Under the pieces are notes generated by a model that was not told the origin of the DNA, did no database searches, and saw only the letters and a list, made by a program, of their open reading frames with translations. From Silvimonas amylolytica (lineage in GTDB: Bacteria; Pseudomonadota; Gammaproteobacteria; Burkholderiales; Chitinibacteraceae), in NCBI RefSeq assembly GCF_014645555.1, contig NZ_BMLY01000003.1, forward strand, positions 490,263 to 554,262: DNA of 64,000 nucleotides, written 5' to 3'. Within the stretch, counting starts at the first letter, position 1. Each line of letters begins with the position of its first letter. The position numbers were made by a program, and so were the translations under genes. Below are positions 27,349 to 36,945 of the stretch, in pieces.

Positions 27349-28019
27349 TGTTCAAACAATTGCGCCTGATTCTGGCAGTTGCCGCATTGGCCATTCTGGC
27401 AACTGGTTGTGCCAACCGTGGCCCGGCCATGGATTACACGGCTTATCGAGAAAGCCATCCGGCTTCGATTCTGGTTTTGCCACCGGTCAACAAGTCGCCA
27501 GACATCACGGCTTCGTATAGCTTGCTGTCGCTCGTGACCATGCCGCTGGCGGAGTCCGGCTATTACGTGGTGCCGGTCGCCGTTGCTGATGAGACCTTCA
27601 AACAGAACGGTCTGACCACCGCAGATGAAATCCAGGCGGTGCCGGTCGACAAGTTGCGCAGCATCTTCGGTGCGGATGCGGGCCTTTACATTACCGTATC
27701 GCAATACGGCGCCAGTTACCGCGTGGTCGATAGCGTGGTGAACGTGGAAGCCAATGCCAGACTGATCGACCTGCGTACCGGCAAAGAGCTCTGGACTGGC
27801 CATGCATTTGCATCGAGTGCAGAAAACCAGAACAGCTCGGGTGGTGGTTTGATCGGCATGCTGGTGACTGCGGTGGTCAACCAGCTCATCAACAACCTGA
27901 GTGACAAGAGCCACGCCATTGCGGGCATTACCAGCTGGCGTTTGCTGTCGGCAGGCCAACCTAACGGTTTGCTGTATGGTCCACGCTCGCCCAAGTATGG
28001 CAAGACGGCAACCAACTAA
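27345..28019 (+). CDS. DUF799 (GNA1162-like) lipoprotein
   Basis: The 224-residue protein has a lipoprotein signal with LATGC and Cys at 22. The mature domain matches DUF799/GNA1162 of Neisseria: YTAYRESHPASILVLPPVNKSPDITASYSLLS, AESGYYVVPVAVADETFKQNGLTTADEIQAV and LIDLRTGKELWTGHA. The fold resembles TolB-N or the periplasmic subunit of ABC-like systems. ATG 27345 overlaps the preceding stop (ATGA); ATG 27348 is in the same frame. It ends the operon before a terminator. Confidence 0.82.
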   Translation: MMFKQLRLILAVAALAILATGCANRGPAMDYTAYRESHPASILVLPPVNKSPDITASYSLLSLVTMPLAESGYYVVPVAVADETFKQNGLTTADEIQAVPVDKLRSIFGADAGLYITVSQYGASYRVVDSVVNVEANARLIDLRTGKELWTGHAFASSAENQNSSGGGLIGMLVTAVVNQLINNLSDKSHAIAGITSWRLLSAGQPNGLLYGPRSPKYGKTATN

Positions 28020-28054
28020 GCCTCGCGCTACCGGTTAACTCACCGGATCAACTG

Positions 28055-28087
28055 AAACGGCTTTCCCCGACGGGAAGGCCGTTTTTT
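28055..28087 (+). terminator. Terminator of the lipoprotein operon
   Basis: A 13-bp stem (arms 28055-28067 and 28072-28084, one U-G wobble) with a four-base loop ends in TTTTTT. Confidence 0.88.
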
Positions 28088-28233
28088 ATTGCCGCAACTA
28101 AATGTCATATCACGATTGGTTTTTATATTTAAAAATAATATATAAACATAGCTTCATATTCCTTCTTGTGCATAAAGCCCTTTGTTAGATTCTGCACATG
28201 TTGTCGCAGACCTACACACACAAGGAGAAATCA

Positions 28234-29223
28234 ATGAGCACGCTGCACACCCTGAAATGGCTGGTTCCCACCCTGGCGCTGGCTGGCTTTGCCGCCATAG
28301 CCCAGGCCGAAGACGTGACCGTGGCTTATCAGACAACCGTTGAGCCCGCCAAAGTGGCCCAGGCTGACGGACTGTATGAAAAAGCCACCAACAGCAAGAT
28401 CAACTGGCGCAAGTTTGAAAGTGGCGCGGAGGTGATTGCCGCCGTAGCGTCAGGGGATGTGCAAGTCGGGTATGTGGGTTCCAGCCCGCTGGCTGCTGCG
28501 GCCAGCCGCGGCTTGCCGGTGCAGACCTTTCTGATCGCCATCCAGATTGGTTCGGCCGAGGCGCTGGTCGTGCGCAATGGCTCCAACATCAGCAAGCCGC
28601 AGGACCTGATCGGTAAAAAAATTGCTGTGCCATTTGTGTCGACCACGCATTACAGCCTGTTGGCGGCGCTCAAGCACTGGCAAATTGACCCGACCAAAGT
28701 GCAGATTCTGAACCTGCGCCCGACCGAAATCACCGCAGCCTGGCAGCGCGGCGACATTGATGCCGCTTATGTCTGGGACCCGGCGTTAGGCAAGGCCAAA
28801 GAGTCAGGCAAGGTATTGGTGAGTTCGACTGAAGTAGCCAAGTGGGGTGCGCCGACCTTTGATGCCTGGATCGTCCGCAAAGACTTTGCCGAGAAACACC
28901 CGGACTTTGTCGCTGCATTTGCCCGCACGACGCTGAAGGCTTATGCCGACTACAACACCAATCCCAAAGCCTGGCTGGCTAACGCATCCAATATTGAGAA
29001 AGTATCGCGCTTGACGGGTGCCAAGCCGGAAGAAGTCGCGGGTTTGCTGGAGGGAAACGGTTATCCGGATGCGGCAGAGCAGTCAAAGCTGCTGGGCCCG
29101 CAGATTGCCAAAGCCATTGCCGAGACCTCGGGCTTCCTGAAGCAACAGGGCAAAGTTGAGAGTGTGCAACCCAGTTACGCGCCGTTTGTTGAAGGCAAGT
29201 ATGCCCAGACTGCCGCGAAATAG
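28234..29223 (+). CDS. tauA: Taurine ABC transporter substrate-binding protein
   Basis: The 329-residue protein has a Sec signal peptide (residues 1-25, ending IAQA). A TauA/SsuA-type domain follows: VTVAYQTTVEPAKVAQADGLYEK, FESGAEVIAAVASGDVQVGYVGSSPLAAAASRGLPV and AAWQRGDIDAAYVWDPALGKAKESGKVLVSS. It binds taurine or related sulfonates in the periplasm. ATG 28234 has AAGGAG spaced seven to eight bases. It is the first gene of tauABCD, and the upstream 140 bp is AT-rich. Confidence 0.92.
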   Translation: MSTLHTLKWLVPTLALAGFAAIAQAEDVTVAYQTTVEPAKVAQADGLYEKATNSKINWRKFESGAEVIAAVASGDVQVGYVGSSPLAAAASRGLPVQTFLIAIQIGSAEALVVRNGSNISKPQDLIGKKIAVPFVSTTHYSLLAALKHWQIDPTKVQILNLRPTEITAAWQRGDIDAAYVWDPALGKAKESGKVLVSSTEVAKWGAPTFDAWIVRKDFAEKHPDFVAAFARTTLKAYADYNTNPKAWLANASNIEKVSRLTGAKPEEVAGLLEGNGYPDAAEQSKLLGPQIAKAIAETSGFLKQQGKVESVQPSYAPFVEGKYAQTAAK

Positions 29224-29250
29224 TTTGACTGCGTAACAGGAGGCCCCGCC

Positions 29251-30054
29251 ATGAGTCACCCCGATGCTTCAAGCCTGATTGTCGAACGCGTGAGCGTCCA
29301 GTACCCAGGTCATACCGGTCATGATGCCGCCCTGCGCGATGTTTCGCTGCAGATCAATTCGGGGGAACTCGTGGTGGCCCTCGGGCCGTCCGGTTGCGGC
29401 AAGACCACATTGTTGAATCTGATTGCCGGGTTCTTGCGACCTAGCCAGGGAAGGGTTCTGTTTGAGGGCCAGCCAGTGGATGGCCCGGCGGCCTCTCGTG
29501 GCGTGGTGTTTCAGGATAACGCGTTGCTGCCCTGGCTCAATGTCATCGATAACGTGGCATTGGGGCTGAAGTTGCAAGGTGTGCCCGCCGCAGAGCGGCA
29601 GGCGCGCGCGCTGGCAGTGCTCAAAGAAGTTGATCTGGATGGGTTTGCCAGTCACCGCATCTGGCAATTGTCGGGTGGCATGCGCCAGCGCGTTGGTCTT
29701 GCACGTGCACTTGCCGCCAACCCGCAATTGTTGTTGATGGACGAACCGTTTGCCGCGCTGGATGCCTTTACCCGCGAGCAGATGCAGGAACTGGTGCTCA
29801 AACTGTGGCAGCAAACGGGCAAGCGTATTTTGCTGATTACGCATGACATCGAAGAAGCTGTTTTTCTGGCCAGTGAACTGATTTTGATGTCGCCGCGCCC
29901 GGGCCGGATTGTGTCGCGTATTGCGCTGGATTTCAGCCGTCGTTACATAGCAGGGGAGTCAGCCAGAGCCATCAAATCAGACCCGGCATTCATTGCCACG
30001 CGTGAACACGTATTGGCCCAGGTGTTTGCCCAGCGGGGCAGGGAGTTTGCATGA
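29251..30054 (+). CDS. tauB: Taurine ABC transporter ATP-binding protein
   Basis: The 267-residue ATPase has the Walker A motif GPSGCGKTT (residues 46-54), the Q-loop [15 protein letters not shown], the signature [15 protein letters not shown], the Walker [13 protein letters not shown] and the H-loop [12 protein letters not shown]. It drives sulfonate import with TauA and TauC. Its stop overlaps the tauC start by 4 bp. Confidence 0.93.
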   Translation: MSHPDASSLIVERVSVQYPGHTGHDAALRDVSLQINSGELVVALGPSGCGKTTLLNLIAGFLRPSQGRVLFEGQPVDGPAASRGVVFQDNALLPWLNVIDNVALGLKLQGVPAAERQARALAVLKEVDLDGFASHRIWQLSGGMRQRVGLARALAANPQLLLMDEPFAALDAFTREQMQELVLKLWQQTGKRILLITHDIEEAVFLASELILMSPRPGRIVSRIALDFSRRYIAGESARAIKSDPAFIATREHVLAQVFAQRGREFA

Positions 30055-30896
30055 TGGAACAAACAATCAAAGATCCACTCCTCGAACGTGGATTTGATCT
30101 GCCCCATCCTGCTGCACCAGCCAGACGCCAGTTGACCGCGTGGCAAATCAGCGTGGCCACGGTGGCCGTACTGCTCGCCCTGTGGTGGAGCGTTACTACG
30201 ATCGGAGTCATCCAGCCATTGTTTTTGCCATCGCCAGTCGCGGTAGCGCACCAGTTCTGGATTGTCACAAGCCATGGTTTTGCTGATGCCACGCTCTGGC
30301 AGCATCTGGCGGCCAGCTTGACTCGCATTGTGCTGGCATTGTTTGCGGCCATTGCCTTCGCGGTTCCGGTGGGCATTGCTATAGGCCTGTCTCCCCGCAT
30401 CAGTGCCGTGCTGGACCCGTTGATCGAGTTTTACCGACCTGTCCCGCCGCTGGCGTATCTGCCGCTGATTGTGATCTGGTTTGGTATCGGCGAGCTTTCC
30501 AAGGTCCTGCTGATTTATCTGGCGATTTTTGCGCCGATCGCCATTGCTACGGCCGCCGGTGTGCGTTCGGCAGACCCGGCGCGGGTGCGCGCGGCGCAGT
30601 CGCTGGGCGCCAATCGCTGGCAGTTGGTACGTTACGTGATTTTGCCCGGTGCCTTGCCAGACATCTTGACTGGTGTGCGCATCGGTCTTGGCACCGGCTG
30701 GTCCACGCTGGTGGCCGCAGAACTGGTTGCCGCCACGCGCGGCCTTGGCTTCATGGTGCAGTCTGCCGCGCAGTTTCTGGTGACCGATGTGGTCGTGTTG
30801 GGGATTGTGGTGATTGCTGTGATTGCCTTTGCGCTGGAACTGGGTTTGCGGGCGATGCAACGGCGGCTCACGCCATGGATGAACGCCCGGCACTAA
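30051..30896 (+). CDS. tauC: Taurine ABC transporter permease
   Basis: The 281-residue protein has six membrane helices and the EAA loop [40 protein letters not shown] typical of TauC/SsuC. The preceding [26 protein letters not shown] is also characteristic. It overlaps tauB and is followed 43 bp later by tauD. Confidence 0.92.
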   Translation: MMEQTIKDPLLERGFDLPHPAAPARRQLTAWQISVATVAVLLALWWSVTTIGVIQPLFLPSPVAVAHQFWIVTSHGFADATLWQHLAASLTRIVLALFAAIAFAVPVGIAIGLSPRISAVLDPLIEFYRPVPPLAYLPLIVIWFGIGELSKVLLIYLAIFAPIAIATAAGVRSADPARVRAAQSLGANRWQLVRYVILPGALPDILTGVRIGLGTGWSTLVAAELVAATRGLGFMVQSAAQFLVTDVVVLGIVVIAVIAFALELGLRAMQRRLTPWMNARH

Positions 30897-30939
30897 GCCA
30901 GACCCCTTCTCAATCCAAATCGGACATGTGGAAAAAACC

Positions 30940-31776
30940 ATGAGCAATTTGAAGGTGACGCGTTTGTCCCCGGCGCTAGGAGCGGTGGTGGAAGGCGTGA
31001 GTCTGGCGGAGCCGCTGGATCAACCCGTCTTTGAGGCGATTCAGGCTGCGTTATTGCAGCATCAAGTTCTGTTCTTTCGTGATCAGCCCTTAACCCCGGT
31101 GCAGCAGCGCAACTTTGCCCGGCATTTTGGCGATCTGCACATTCACCCCATTTACCCGAATGTGCCGGAGACGCCAGAAATTCTGGTGCTGGATACCCAT
31201 GACGGTAACCTGCCGGATAATGACAATTGGCATACCGATGTCACGTTTATACAGACGCCACCGTTAGGGGCCATCCTTGCTGCCAAACAGCTGCCAGCTA
31301 CAGGCGGCGATACCTTATGGGCCAGCGGAACGGCGGCTTTCACCGCGCTCTCGCCGGTGTTGCAACAACTGTTGACCGGGTTGACTGCCACGCACGATTT
31401 TGCGAAGTCGTTCCCGCAAAGCCGCCATGACGCCACGCCTGAGGCTCTGGCACGTTGGCAATCCAGCCGCGACAAACATCCACCGCTCAGCCACCCGGTG
31501 ATTCGCACGCACCCGCAGACGGGGCAGCCGGCACTGTTTGTGAATGAAGGGTTTACCACCCGGATCAACGAGCTCAACCCGCGAGAAAGTGATGCCTTGC
31601 TGGCGTTCTTGTTTGCGCATGTCGCGCGGCCAGAGTTCACCATCCGCTGGCGCTGGCAAGAAGGGGACGTCGCGTTTTGGGATAACCGCATCACCCAACA
31701 CTACGCGGTGGCTGACTATTTGCCAGCCCGGCGCATCATGCACCGTGCAACCATCCTGGGTGATCAACCCTTCTGA
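30940..31776 (+). CDS. tauD: Taurine dioxygenase
   Basis: The 278-residue enzyme is an Fe(II)/2-oxoglutarate dioxygenase that releases sulfite from taurine, giving aminoacetaldehyde. The iron ligands are seen as NWHTDVTF (H-x-D) and the distal His in [10 protein letters not shown]. The 2-oxoglutarate Arg lies in [12 protein letters not shown] 30940 gives the normal family N-terminus ([20 protein letters not shown]). Sulfite released here needs siroheme-dependent reduction, and cysG lies 12 kb away. It is convergent with the next gene, with only 11 bp between stops and no hairpin. Confidence 0.93.
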   Translation: MSNLKVTRLSPALGAVVEGVSLAEPLDQPVFEAIQAALLQHQVLFFRDQPLTPVQQRNFARHFGDLHIHPIYPNVPETPEILVLDTHDGNLPDNDNWHTDVTFIQTPPLGAILAAKQLPATGGDTLWASGTAAFTALSPVLQQLLTGLTATHDFAKSFPQSRHDATPEALARWQSSRDKHPPLSHPVIRTHPQTGQPALFVNEGFTTRINELNPRESDALLAFLFAHVARPEFTIRWRWQEGDVAFWDNRITQHYAVADYLPARRIMHRATILGDQPF

Positions 31777-31787
31777 ACGGATGTGTT

Positions 31788-32471
31788 TCAGGCGTAGGGC
31801 CGAACGCCGGCCAGACGGTCGGCATTCACGAAACGGTAGCCGCGTGATTTGAGTGCTGGTACCAGCTGCTCTACGATCTCAACCACATTATGCATATTGG
31901 CCGGGCCTTCATGCAGCATGATGATGGCCTGCGGGTAGACTTGTCGAAGCACGGTTTCGATGACTTGATCCACACGGCCTGGCGCGTCCGGGTTCTCCCA
32001 GTTTCGCGGGTCGATTGACCAGCCCATGATCCGGAAATCGTGACGGACCAGCATGCGCAACTGTTCTGCCGTCAGTTCAGCATAGGGCGGCCGGAACAGG
32101 CGTGGGCGCAGGTGGGCAAGGCGCTGGAATTCCTGGTCGGTACGCTGTATTTGTTCTTGCCAGAAATCCGTGACGGACAAACTGCTGGCGCGTACATGAT
32201 CCCAGGTGTGACTGCCCACGGTGTGACCATCGGCCAGAATTTGTCGCAATAACTGATGATTGCTGGCTAGCAGGTTGCCTTGCCAGAAAAACGTGGCCGG
32301 AATCTGATGCAGACGCAGTAAATCCAGCAAGGGTGCAGTCGTTGCGGCCGGGCCATCGCTGAAGGTGAGGGCGACTTCCAGCCGGCTGCCATTGCCCTGG
32401 TAGAAACAGTGATCCGGGTATTGAGCAGAAAGCCGGCGGGCGCGGGCAAGATCCAGTTCTTGCTGGTACAT
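31788..32471 (-). CDS. Divergent polysaccharide deacetylase-like protein lacking the catalytic Asp
   Basis: The 227-residue NodB-fold protein has no signal peptide. The first motif is TFSDGP: Ser replaces the catalytic-base Asp (residue 38), while the metal-ligand Asp 39 remains. H88 and H92 (SHTWDH) complete the metal site. Motif 3 is RPPYAEL rather than RPPYG, and the last motif is MLHEGPANMH in place of LHDG. It may be a binding protein or an enzyme with another mechanism. It is convergent with tauD and stands alone. Confidence 0.8.
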   Translation of the reverse strand: MYQQELDLARARRLSAQYPDHCFYQGNGSRLEVALTFSDGPAATTAPLLDLLRLHQIPATFFWQGNLLASNHQLLRQILADGHTVGSHTWDHVRASSLSVTDFWQEQIQRTDQEFQRLAHLRPRLFRPPYAELTAEQLRMLVRHDFRIMGWSIDPRNWENPDAPGRVDQVIETVLRQVYPQAIIMLHEGPANMHNVVEIVEQLVPALKSRGYRFVNADRLAGVRPYA

Positions 32472-32602
32472 CGATGTGAAGCCCTGAAAAGTGGTTCAGA
32501 CGGAAATTGAAAACGAGCGTGTCCGTACGCGGCAGGGATCCACCTTGTGTCGTGCGGTTTCGTTGGCAGCGCCCTCGTGGGCCGCTGCTTGTTATTGTGT
32601 CG

Positions 32603-34024
32603 TTACTGGGCCTGGGCTGAACGGGTCGGCCCTTTTTCCACCGGTAAAGTCAGAATGGCTACCGCGCCAACAGACCCGTTTTCCAATCGTAACTGACCGC
32701 CGTGCTTTTGTGCGATATTGCGCGCAATGGCCAGCCCCAACCCCACGCCGCCTGTATCGCGAGAGCGTGAGTTTTCAACGCGGAAGAACGGGTCAAACAC
32801 GCTTTCCAGATACTGTGCCGGAACACCTGGCCCCTTATCAGCAACCCGGATTTCCAGTTGGCGGCCGGTCACGCTAGCGTAAACGCGCGCTGACTCACCA
32901 TACTTGACCGCGTTCTCGATCAAATTGCCGATACAGCGCCGAATGGAGCTCACACTGGCACGGATGGTGACGCCCGTATGGCCGTCATAACTGACATCCT
33001 GGCCGGTATCCGTGGCATCGACACAGACGGTTTCCAGCAGCGAATCGATATCCACATTCTGGAAATGTTCGACCGAGTTCATGCTGCGTGCAAATTCCAG
33101 ACCTTCTCGCACCATTTGCTGCATGGCCGCCAGATCGCCCAGCAATTGCCGACGCAGGATGTCGTCAGAGACTTTCTCCAGCCGCAGTCGCATGCGGGTC
33201 AGCGGTGTCTGCAAATCATGTGCAATGGCCGACAGCATGAACATGCGCTGTTCAATATGTTTGCGGATTTGCGCTTGCAATCCATTCACTGCGGCGATCG
33301 CATCCCGGATCTCACCAGGACCTTTTTCAGGCAGCGGCGGACGGTCAATATTGCGGCCCAGCTCTTGCGTCAGGTTGGTCAGGCGGCGCAGGGGCTTGAC
33401 CGCCATGCGAGCCCCTACGTAGGCCAGAATCGCAATCAGGCCAAAAAACACGAGCCAATGCCACGGGAAGTTGAAATGTCCCGGCCCTGTTGGTGGTGGC
33501 GGCGGCGGGCCGAAAGACCAACCCAGTGAAAGGTGAAGCGGTGTACCGTCGCTAAGCGTGAGATCCAGCAGGTGACAGCCACCGTGGTCCGCAGACATGC
33601 CAGGACCTGGTGCGCGTGGAAACAAGCCGCCTGAGGGCATGCCTTCGCCATGGTGTACGCAGTCAGCACTGGCACCCGCCTGGCGCACAGACACCCCTTT
33701 GGGCAGGCGTGAGCGCAGCAAGGAGATCAGATCGCTATCCTCATGGCTGACCAACGGCTGCGGGGGCGTCAGCGAGGCGCGCAAACCGACTTGCGGACCG
33801 GATTGCGCAATCTGCGGACGCACCGAGTCAGGTACCGACTCCATCAGCCGCACAAACTGCGCCACACGCTCGGCTTCGTGCTCGTTGCGCATGGATTGCA
33901 TGGTCTGGCGGTCTTCGCGAATGGCCAGCGCCGCGGTGACAAAGATGGCGACCAGAATGCCGGTGGCCAGCAACATGAAAACGCGGTTGGTGATCGAGCC
34001 AAAAATGGCTTGCAGCAGTCTCAT
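32603..34024 (-). CDS. Membrane sensor histidine kinase (EnvZ-like)
   Basis: The protein has 473 residues. Membrane helices lie at about 13-35 and 188-207, enclosing a periplasmic domain of roughly 150 residues rich in His and Cys (DCVHHGEGM at 121-129, ADHGGCH at 145-151) and a run of six Pro. HAMP and HisKA follow, with H269 in AIAHDLQTPLTRMRLRLE. The ATPase boxes are NLIENAVKYGE, DKGPGVPAQ and GVGLGLAIARNIAQKHGG. It is five bases downstream of its response regulator and certainly cotranscribed. The metal-like loop suggests a metal or redox signal. Confidence 0.92.
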   Translation of the reverse strand: MRLLQAIFGSITNRVFMLLATGILVAIFVTAALAIREDRQTMQSMRNEHEAERVAQFVRLMESVPDSVRPQIAQSGPQVGLRASLTPPQPLVSHEDSDLISLLRSRLPKGVSVRQAGASADCVHHGEGMPSGGLFPRAPGPGMSADHGGCHLLDLTLSDGTPLHLSLGWSFGPPPPPPTGPGHFNFPWHWLVFFGLIAILAYVGARMAVKPLRRLTNLTQELGRNIDRPPLPEKGPGEIRDAIAAVNGLQAQIRKHIEQRMFMLSAIAHDLQTPLTRMRLRLEKVSDDILRRQLLGDLAAMQQMVREGLEFARSMNSVEHFQNVDIDSLLETVCVDATDTGQDVSYDGHTGVTIRASVSSIRRCIGNLIENAVKYGESARVYASVTGRQLEIRVADKGPGVPAQYLESVFDPFFRVENSRSRDTGGVGLGLAIARNIAQKHGGQLRLENGSVGAVAILTLPVEKGPTRSAQAQ

Positions 34025-34029
34025 GCTAG

Positions 34030-34758
34030 TCAGTGCTCAACGGCCACGCTGGTCGACAACACGTAGCCTTCGTTGCGCACGGTCTTGATCAACTGTGGCG
34101 CACGGGCGTCATCACCCAGCTTCTGGCGCAGACGACTGATCTGCAGATCGATCGAACGCTCGAACGGATCTGCATCCCGCCCTTGCGTCATATTCAGGAT
34201 CTGATCGCGGTTCAGGACGCGTTGCGGGTGTTCCAGCAGGATTTTCAACAGACGGAACTCGCCGCCAGACAACATGACCAGCACGCCATCAGTGCGGACA
34301 AGGTGGCGTGCGCGCAGATCAAGTGTCCAGCCGGCAAATTTCATGGAGGTCGCGTCGGGCGCATCCAGATTGGGCGGGAGCGCCCAGGTCCGGCGCAACA
34401 CGGTACGCACACGCGCAACCAGTTCACGTGGTTCGAACGGTTTGGTCAGGTAATCGTCCGCGCCCATTTCAAGGCCCAGAATACGATCAACCGGATCACC
34501 ACGTGCGGTCAGGATAATCACGGGCACGCCCGAATTGGCACGCAGATTGCGGCATAACGTCAGGCCGTCCTCACCCGGCAAGGTCAGGTCGAGCACGACC
34601 AGATCTACCTTGCTGGTTTCCATGACTTTCTGCATGGCAACGCCATCAGCAGCCATGATGGTTTTGAAGCCGTGCGAGTCCAGATAGTCGGCCAGCAGGG
34701 TACGGATTTCCTGATCGTCATCGACCACCAGGATGCGGGAAGGGGTTTGAGTGTCCAT
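34030..34758 (-). CDS. OmpR-family response regulator
   Basis: The 242-residue protein has a receiver domain with VVDDDQ and phosphorylated Asp 57 (LVVLDLTLPGEDGL). The switch-region Lys is in DDYLTKPFEPREL. The C-terminal winged helix (residues 140-240) reads GGEFRLLKILLEHPQRVLNRDQILNMTQGRDADPFERSIDLQISRLRQKLGDD. The receiver is close to OmpR. Three GATACAAA octamers lie within 110 bp upstream and may be its own binding sites. Confidence 0.94.
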   Translation of the reverse strand: MDTQTPSRILVVDDDQEIRTLLADYLDSHGFKTIMAADGVAMQKVMETSKVDLVVLDLTLPGEDGLTLCRNLRANSGVPVIILTARGDPVDRILGLEMGADDYLTKPFEPRELVARVRTVLRRTWALPPNLDAPDATSMKFAGWTLDLRARHLVRTDGVLVMLSGGEFRLLKILLEHPQRVLNRDQILNMTQGRDADPFERSIDLQISRLRQKLGDDARAPQLIKTVRNEGYVLSTSVAVEH

Positions 34759-34800
34759 GGCGACCGATTATGTCAAAGCTGCAAATGCGCACACGCCAGG

Positions 34801-34880
34801 TTTGTATCTTCAAGTATCAAACCAGACAAAAAGGACGCGCTGATACAAACTTTATGGCCGATTGCAAGGACTGATACAAA
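34801..34880. promoter_or_regulatory. Repeated GATACAAA octamers upstream of the response regulator
   Basis: Direct copies TGATACAAA at 34841-34849 and 34872-34880 are 31 bp apart, about three helical turns. An inverted copy TTTGTATC is at 34801-34808, with a variant GTATCAAA beside it. This is the kind of spacing used by OmpR-type regulators. Confidence 0.45.
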
Positions 34881-34896
34881 ATACTCATTTGTCATA

Positions 34897-35979
34897 TCAG
34901 ATGGCTGAATCCAATCCACCGCCCGGAGCCAGAACACGGGTTTGCCCATGACGCAGCACAAAAAACTCGCCCGGTGCCAGCCCTTGTTCAACACAGGCCG
35001 CATCCAGGTCTTGCGGTGGCTGGTCTAGTGCCTCATCCGTCAGCTCAAACGTGCCCCAATGTATGCCCATCGATTGCCGTGATCGTAATTCACGGTGTAT
35101 CTGCACGGATTCAGCCGGATTCACATGCTGGTTCTGCATGAACCAGCGTGGTTCGTACGCCCCAATGCCGATCGCGGCGAAATCAAAGCCATCAAAGCGC
35201 TCGGCGATATCGGCGACGTCTTTGGAATAACCCAGATCGCCGGAGAAAAAGAACCGGAAGTGGTTTACTTCCAGTACCCAGGCACCCCAGAGCGTGGCGT
35301 TGCGGTCCAGTGGCGTACGGGCACTCCAGTGTTGTACCGGCACAAACGTCAGCGTGGCATCGCCGGTTTGCGCGCTTTCCCACCAGTCCAGCGTGATCAG
35401 TTTATCGGCCGGCAGATGCGGAAACTTGCGCTTCATCCAGATGTCCATGCCCAGCGCCACTGCAAACACGGGTGGCCCACCGGCCTGACGATAAAGGCCG
35501 GATACGCTGGCATGGTCCAGGTGATCGTAATGGTTATGCGAGATCAGCACGATATCGATATGTGGCAGTTCGGCCAGCGCAACGCCTGGACGCTGGTGGC
35601 GCCTGGGGCCGGCAAACTGCACCGGCGAACAACGTTCGCTGAAGACGGGGTCCGTGAGGATATTGAGCCCGGCCACCTGCAGTAGCAGCGTGTTATGGCC
35701 AATCCAGGTCACTGCGGGGTCTTGCTGGCGCTGGTGGATGAAATCCAGATTGGGCGCCACTGCGGACAAATCCGCACCAGGTGGTGGTGGCAGATTATTG
35801 GCCTTGCGCTCCGCCCGCCAGCGGCGCAAGTCCTCGCCAGAAGGGCGGCCATGCGGGTAGCGGTTACGGAACCCGGTGGGCGTGTGATGTGATTTGGCCG
35901 GATCGTAATGCAAATTACGATGCGGGTTGCCGGTCAGCGCCGTCAGCGCCAGCGCCAGTGTTCGTCTCATCCATGTCAT
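34897..35979 (-). CDS. Metallo-beta-lactamase-fold hydrolase (NAPE-PLD/UlaG-like)
   Basis: The 360-residue protein has the zinc motif LISHNHYDHLDH (HxHxDH). The family landmarks are VTWIGHNTLLLQVAGLNILTDPVFS, FVPVQHWSARTPLDRNATLWGAWVLE and FFSGDLGYSKD, and SMGIHWGTFEL carries a late His ligand. Relatives act on phospholipid-like or phosphodiester substrates. The N-terminus (RRTLALALTALTG) may be a weak membrane anchor. ATG 35979 is preferred over an in-frame TTG at 36012. Confidence 0.88.
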   Translation of the reverse strand: MTWMRRTLALALTALTGNPHRNLHYDPAKSHHTPTGFRNRYPHGRPSGEDLRRWRAERKANNLPPPPGADLSAVAPNLDFIHQRQQDPAVTWIGHNTLLLQVAGLNILTDPVFSERCSPVQFAGPRRHQRPGVALAELPHIDIVLISHNHYDHLDHASVSGLYRQAGGPPVFAVALGMDIWMKRKFPHLPADKLITLDWWESAQTGDATLTFVPVQHWSARTPLDRNATLWGAWVLEVNHFRFFFSGDLGYSKDVADIAERFDGFDFAAIGIGAYEPRWFMQNQHVNPAESVQIHRELRSRQSMGIHWGTFELTDEALDQPPQDLDAACVEQGLAPGEFFVLRHGQTRVLAPGGGLDSAI

Positions 35980-36100
35980 CGCTGCGGCCTTGTGGTGTCG
36001 TTGTTCTGGCAAATCAGGAACCAGCGTCTGATTTGATGATGTCTGGTCGTGATCCAGCGAAAAAGTTCGCGGAGATCACGTTGCGGGTGGGCCTGATCAC

Positions 36101-36838
36101 TCAGTGTTGCAGTTGCCAGAACAGGGCTTTGTCGAAAGGTGACCACCACGGTACCCGGACGCCGGCGGCATCCAGCCCTTGCCGCACCCATTCGTTACAG
36201 GTCTGGATGACCGAATAATGACCTGTGGCTTCATAAAAAGCGTCAGCGCCGCCATAACCCTTGCCCGGTAACCAGATGGCGTTGCCCTGATCATTACGCC
36301 GGATGCTTTGCTCGATAAACGCGGCAAGGCGTAGATAATTTTGCGGGCTCAGGCGCAGGGCAACCCGTTGCGGACTGGTGCTGGCGGGCATGGCGCCCCA
36401 TGAAACATGTAAAAGCGTGGTATCCAGCCCGCTGAGCGCGTACAAAGCGGTCGTGGCATTGAGGTCCGCCCAGTTCGGGGTATTGAGATAAAACTCCCGG
36501 TCGCCCCAGCCAATGCTGATGGCACTCGTGGCGACCGGCGCTAGCCCGCTGCGGGTCTGCGTGGGGGCAAACCGGCGCGTCCAGTCAACCTGGCGATTCT
36601 GCGCCGGCAGCAACAAGTCCGTATGTACGCCGTTGGTCTCCAGATAAATCAGGATGTCCCCTTTATGCGGCTGGTAAGCACGGTGCACCGATAAGAGACC
36701 CAACACCAGTGCCATCAACAGGTAGATCACAACGGGCCCGATCAACACCACGCCGGCCAGCATCACGCCGCGCAGCAAACGGTGCAACAGCCAGTTGCTG
36801 GCGGGTATTTCGGTAAAAGGAGCGGTATGCTGGTTCAT
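36101..36838 (-). CDS. DUF2459 / TIGR02117-family membrane protein
   Basis: The 245-residue protein has one membrane helix at about residues 25-50, followed by a domain with IYLETNGVHTDLLLP, IGWGDREFYLNTP, TTLLHVSW and YSVIQTCNEWVRQGLDAAG. The Cys, His and Asn-containing motifs resemble a papain-like peptidase arrangement. The family has been called urease-associated but its function is unknown. It lies 121 bp upstream of the MBL gene on the same strand. Confidence 0.75.
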   Translation of the reverse strand: MNQHTAPFTEIPASNWLLHRLLRGVMLAGVVLIGPVVIYLLMALVLGLLSVHRAYQPHKGDILIYLETNGVHTDLLLPAQNRQVDWTRRFAPTQTRSGLAPVATSAISIGWGDREFYLNTPNWADLNATTALYALSGLDTTLLHVSWGAMPASTSPQRVALRLSPQNYLRLAAFIEQSIRRNDQGNAIWLPGKGYGGADAFYEATGHYSVIQTCNEWVRQGLDAAGVRVPWWSPFDKALFWQLQH

Positions 36839-36945
36839 TGTCGGTTTTGCTACCGGCGGGTTGGACAAGGGTTGTGCAGGCGTAGCGGCTTGATATGCCT
36901 GTGGTTAGACCTGATCTGGCAGTTGTAGATGAAAAGTGCGACTTT

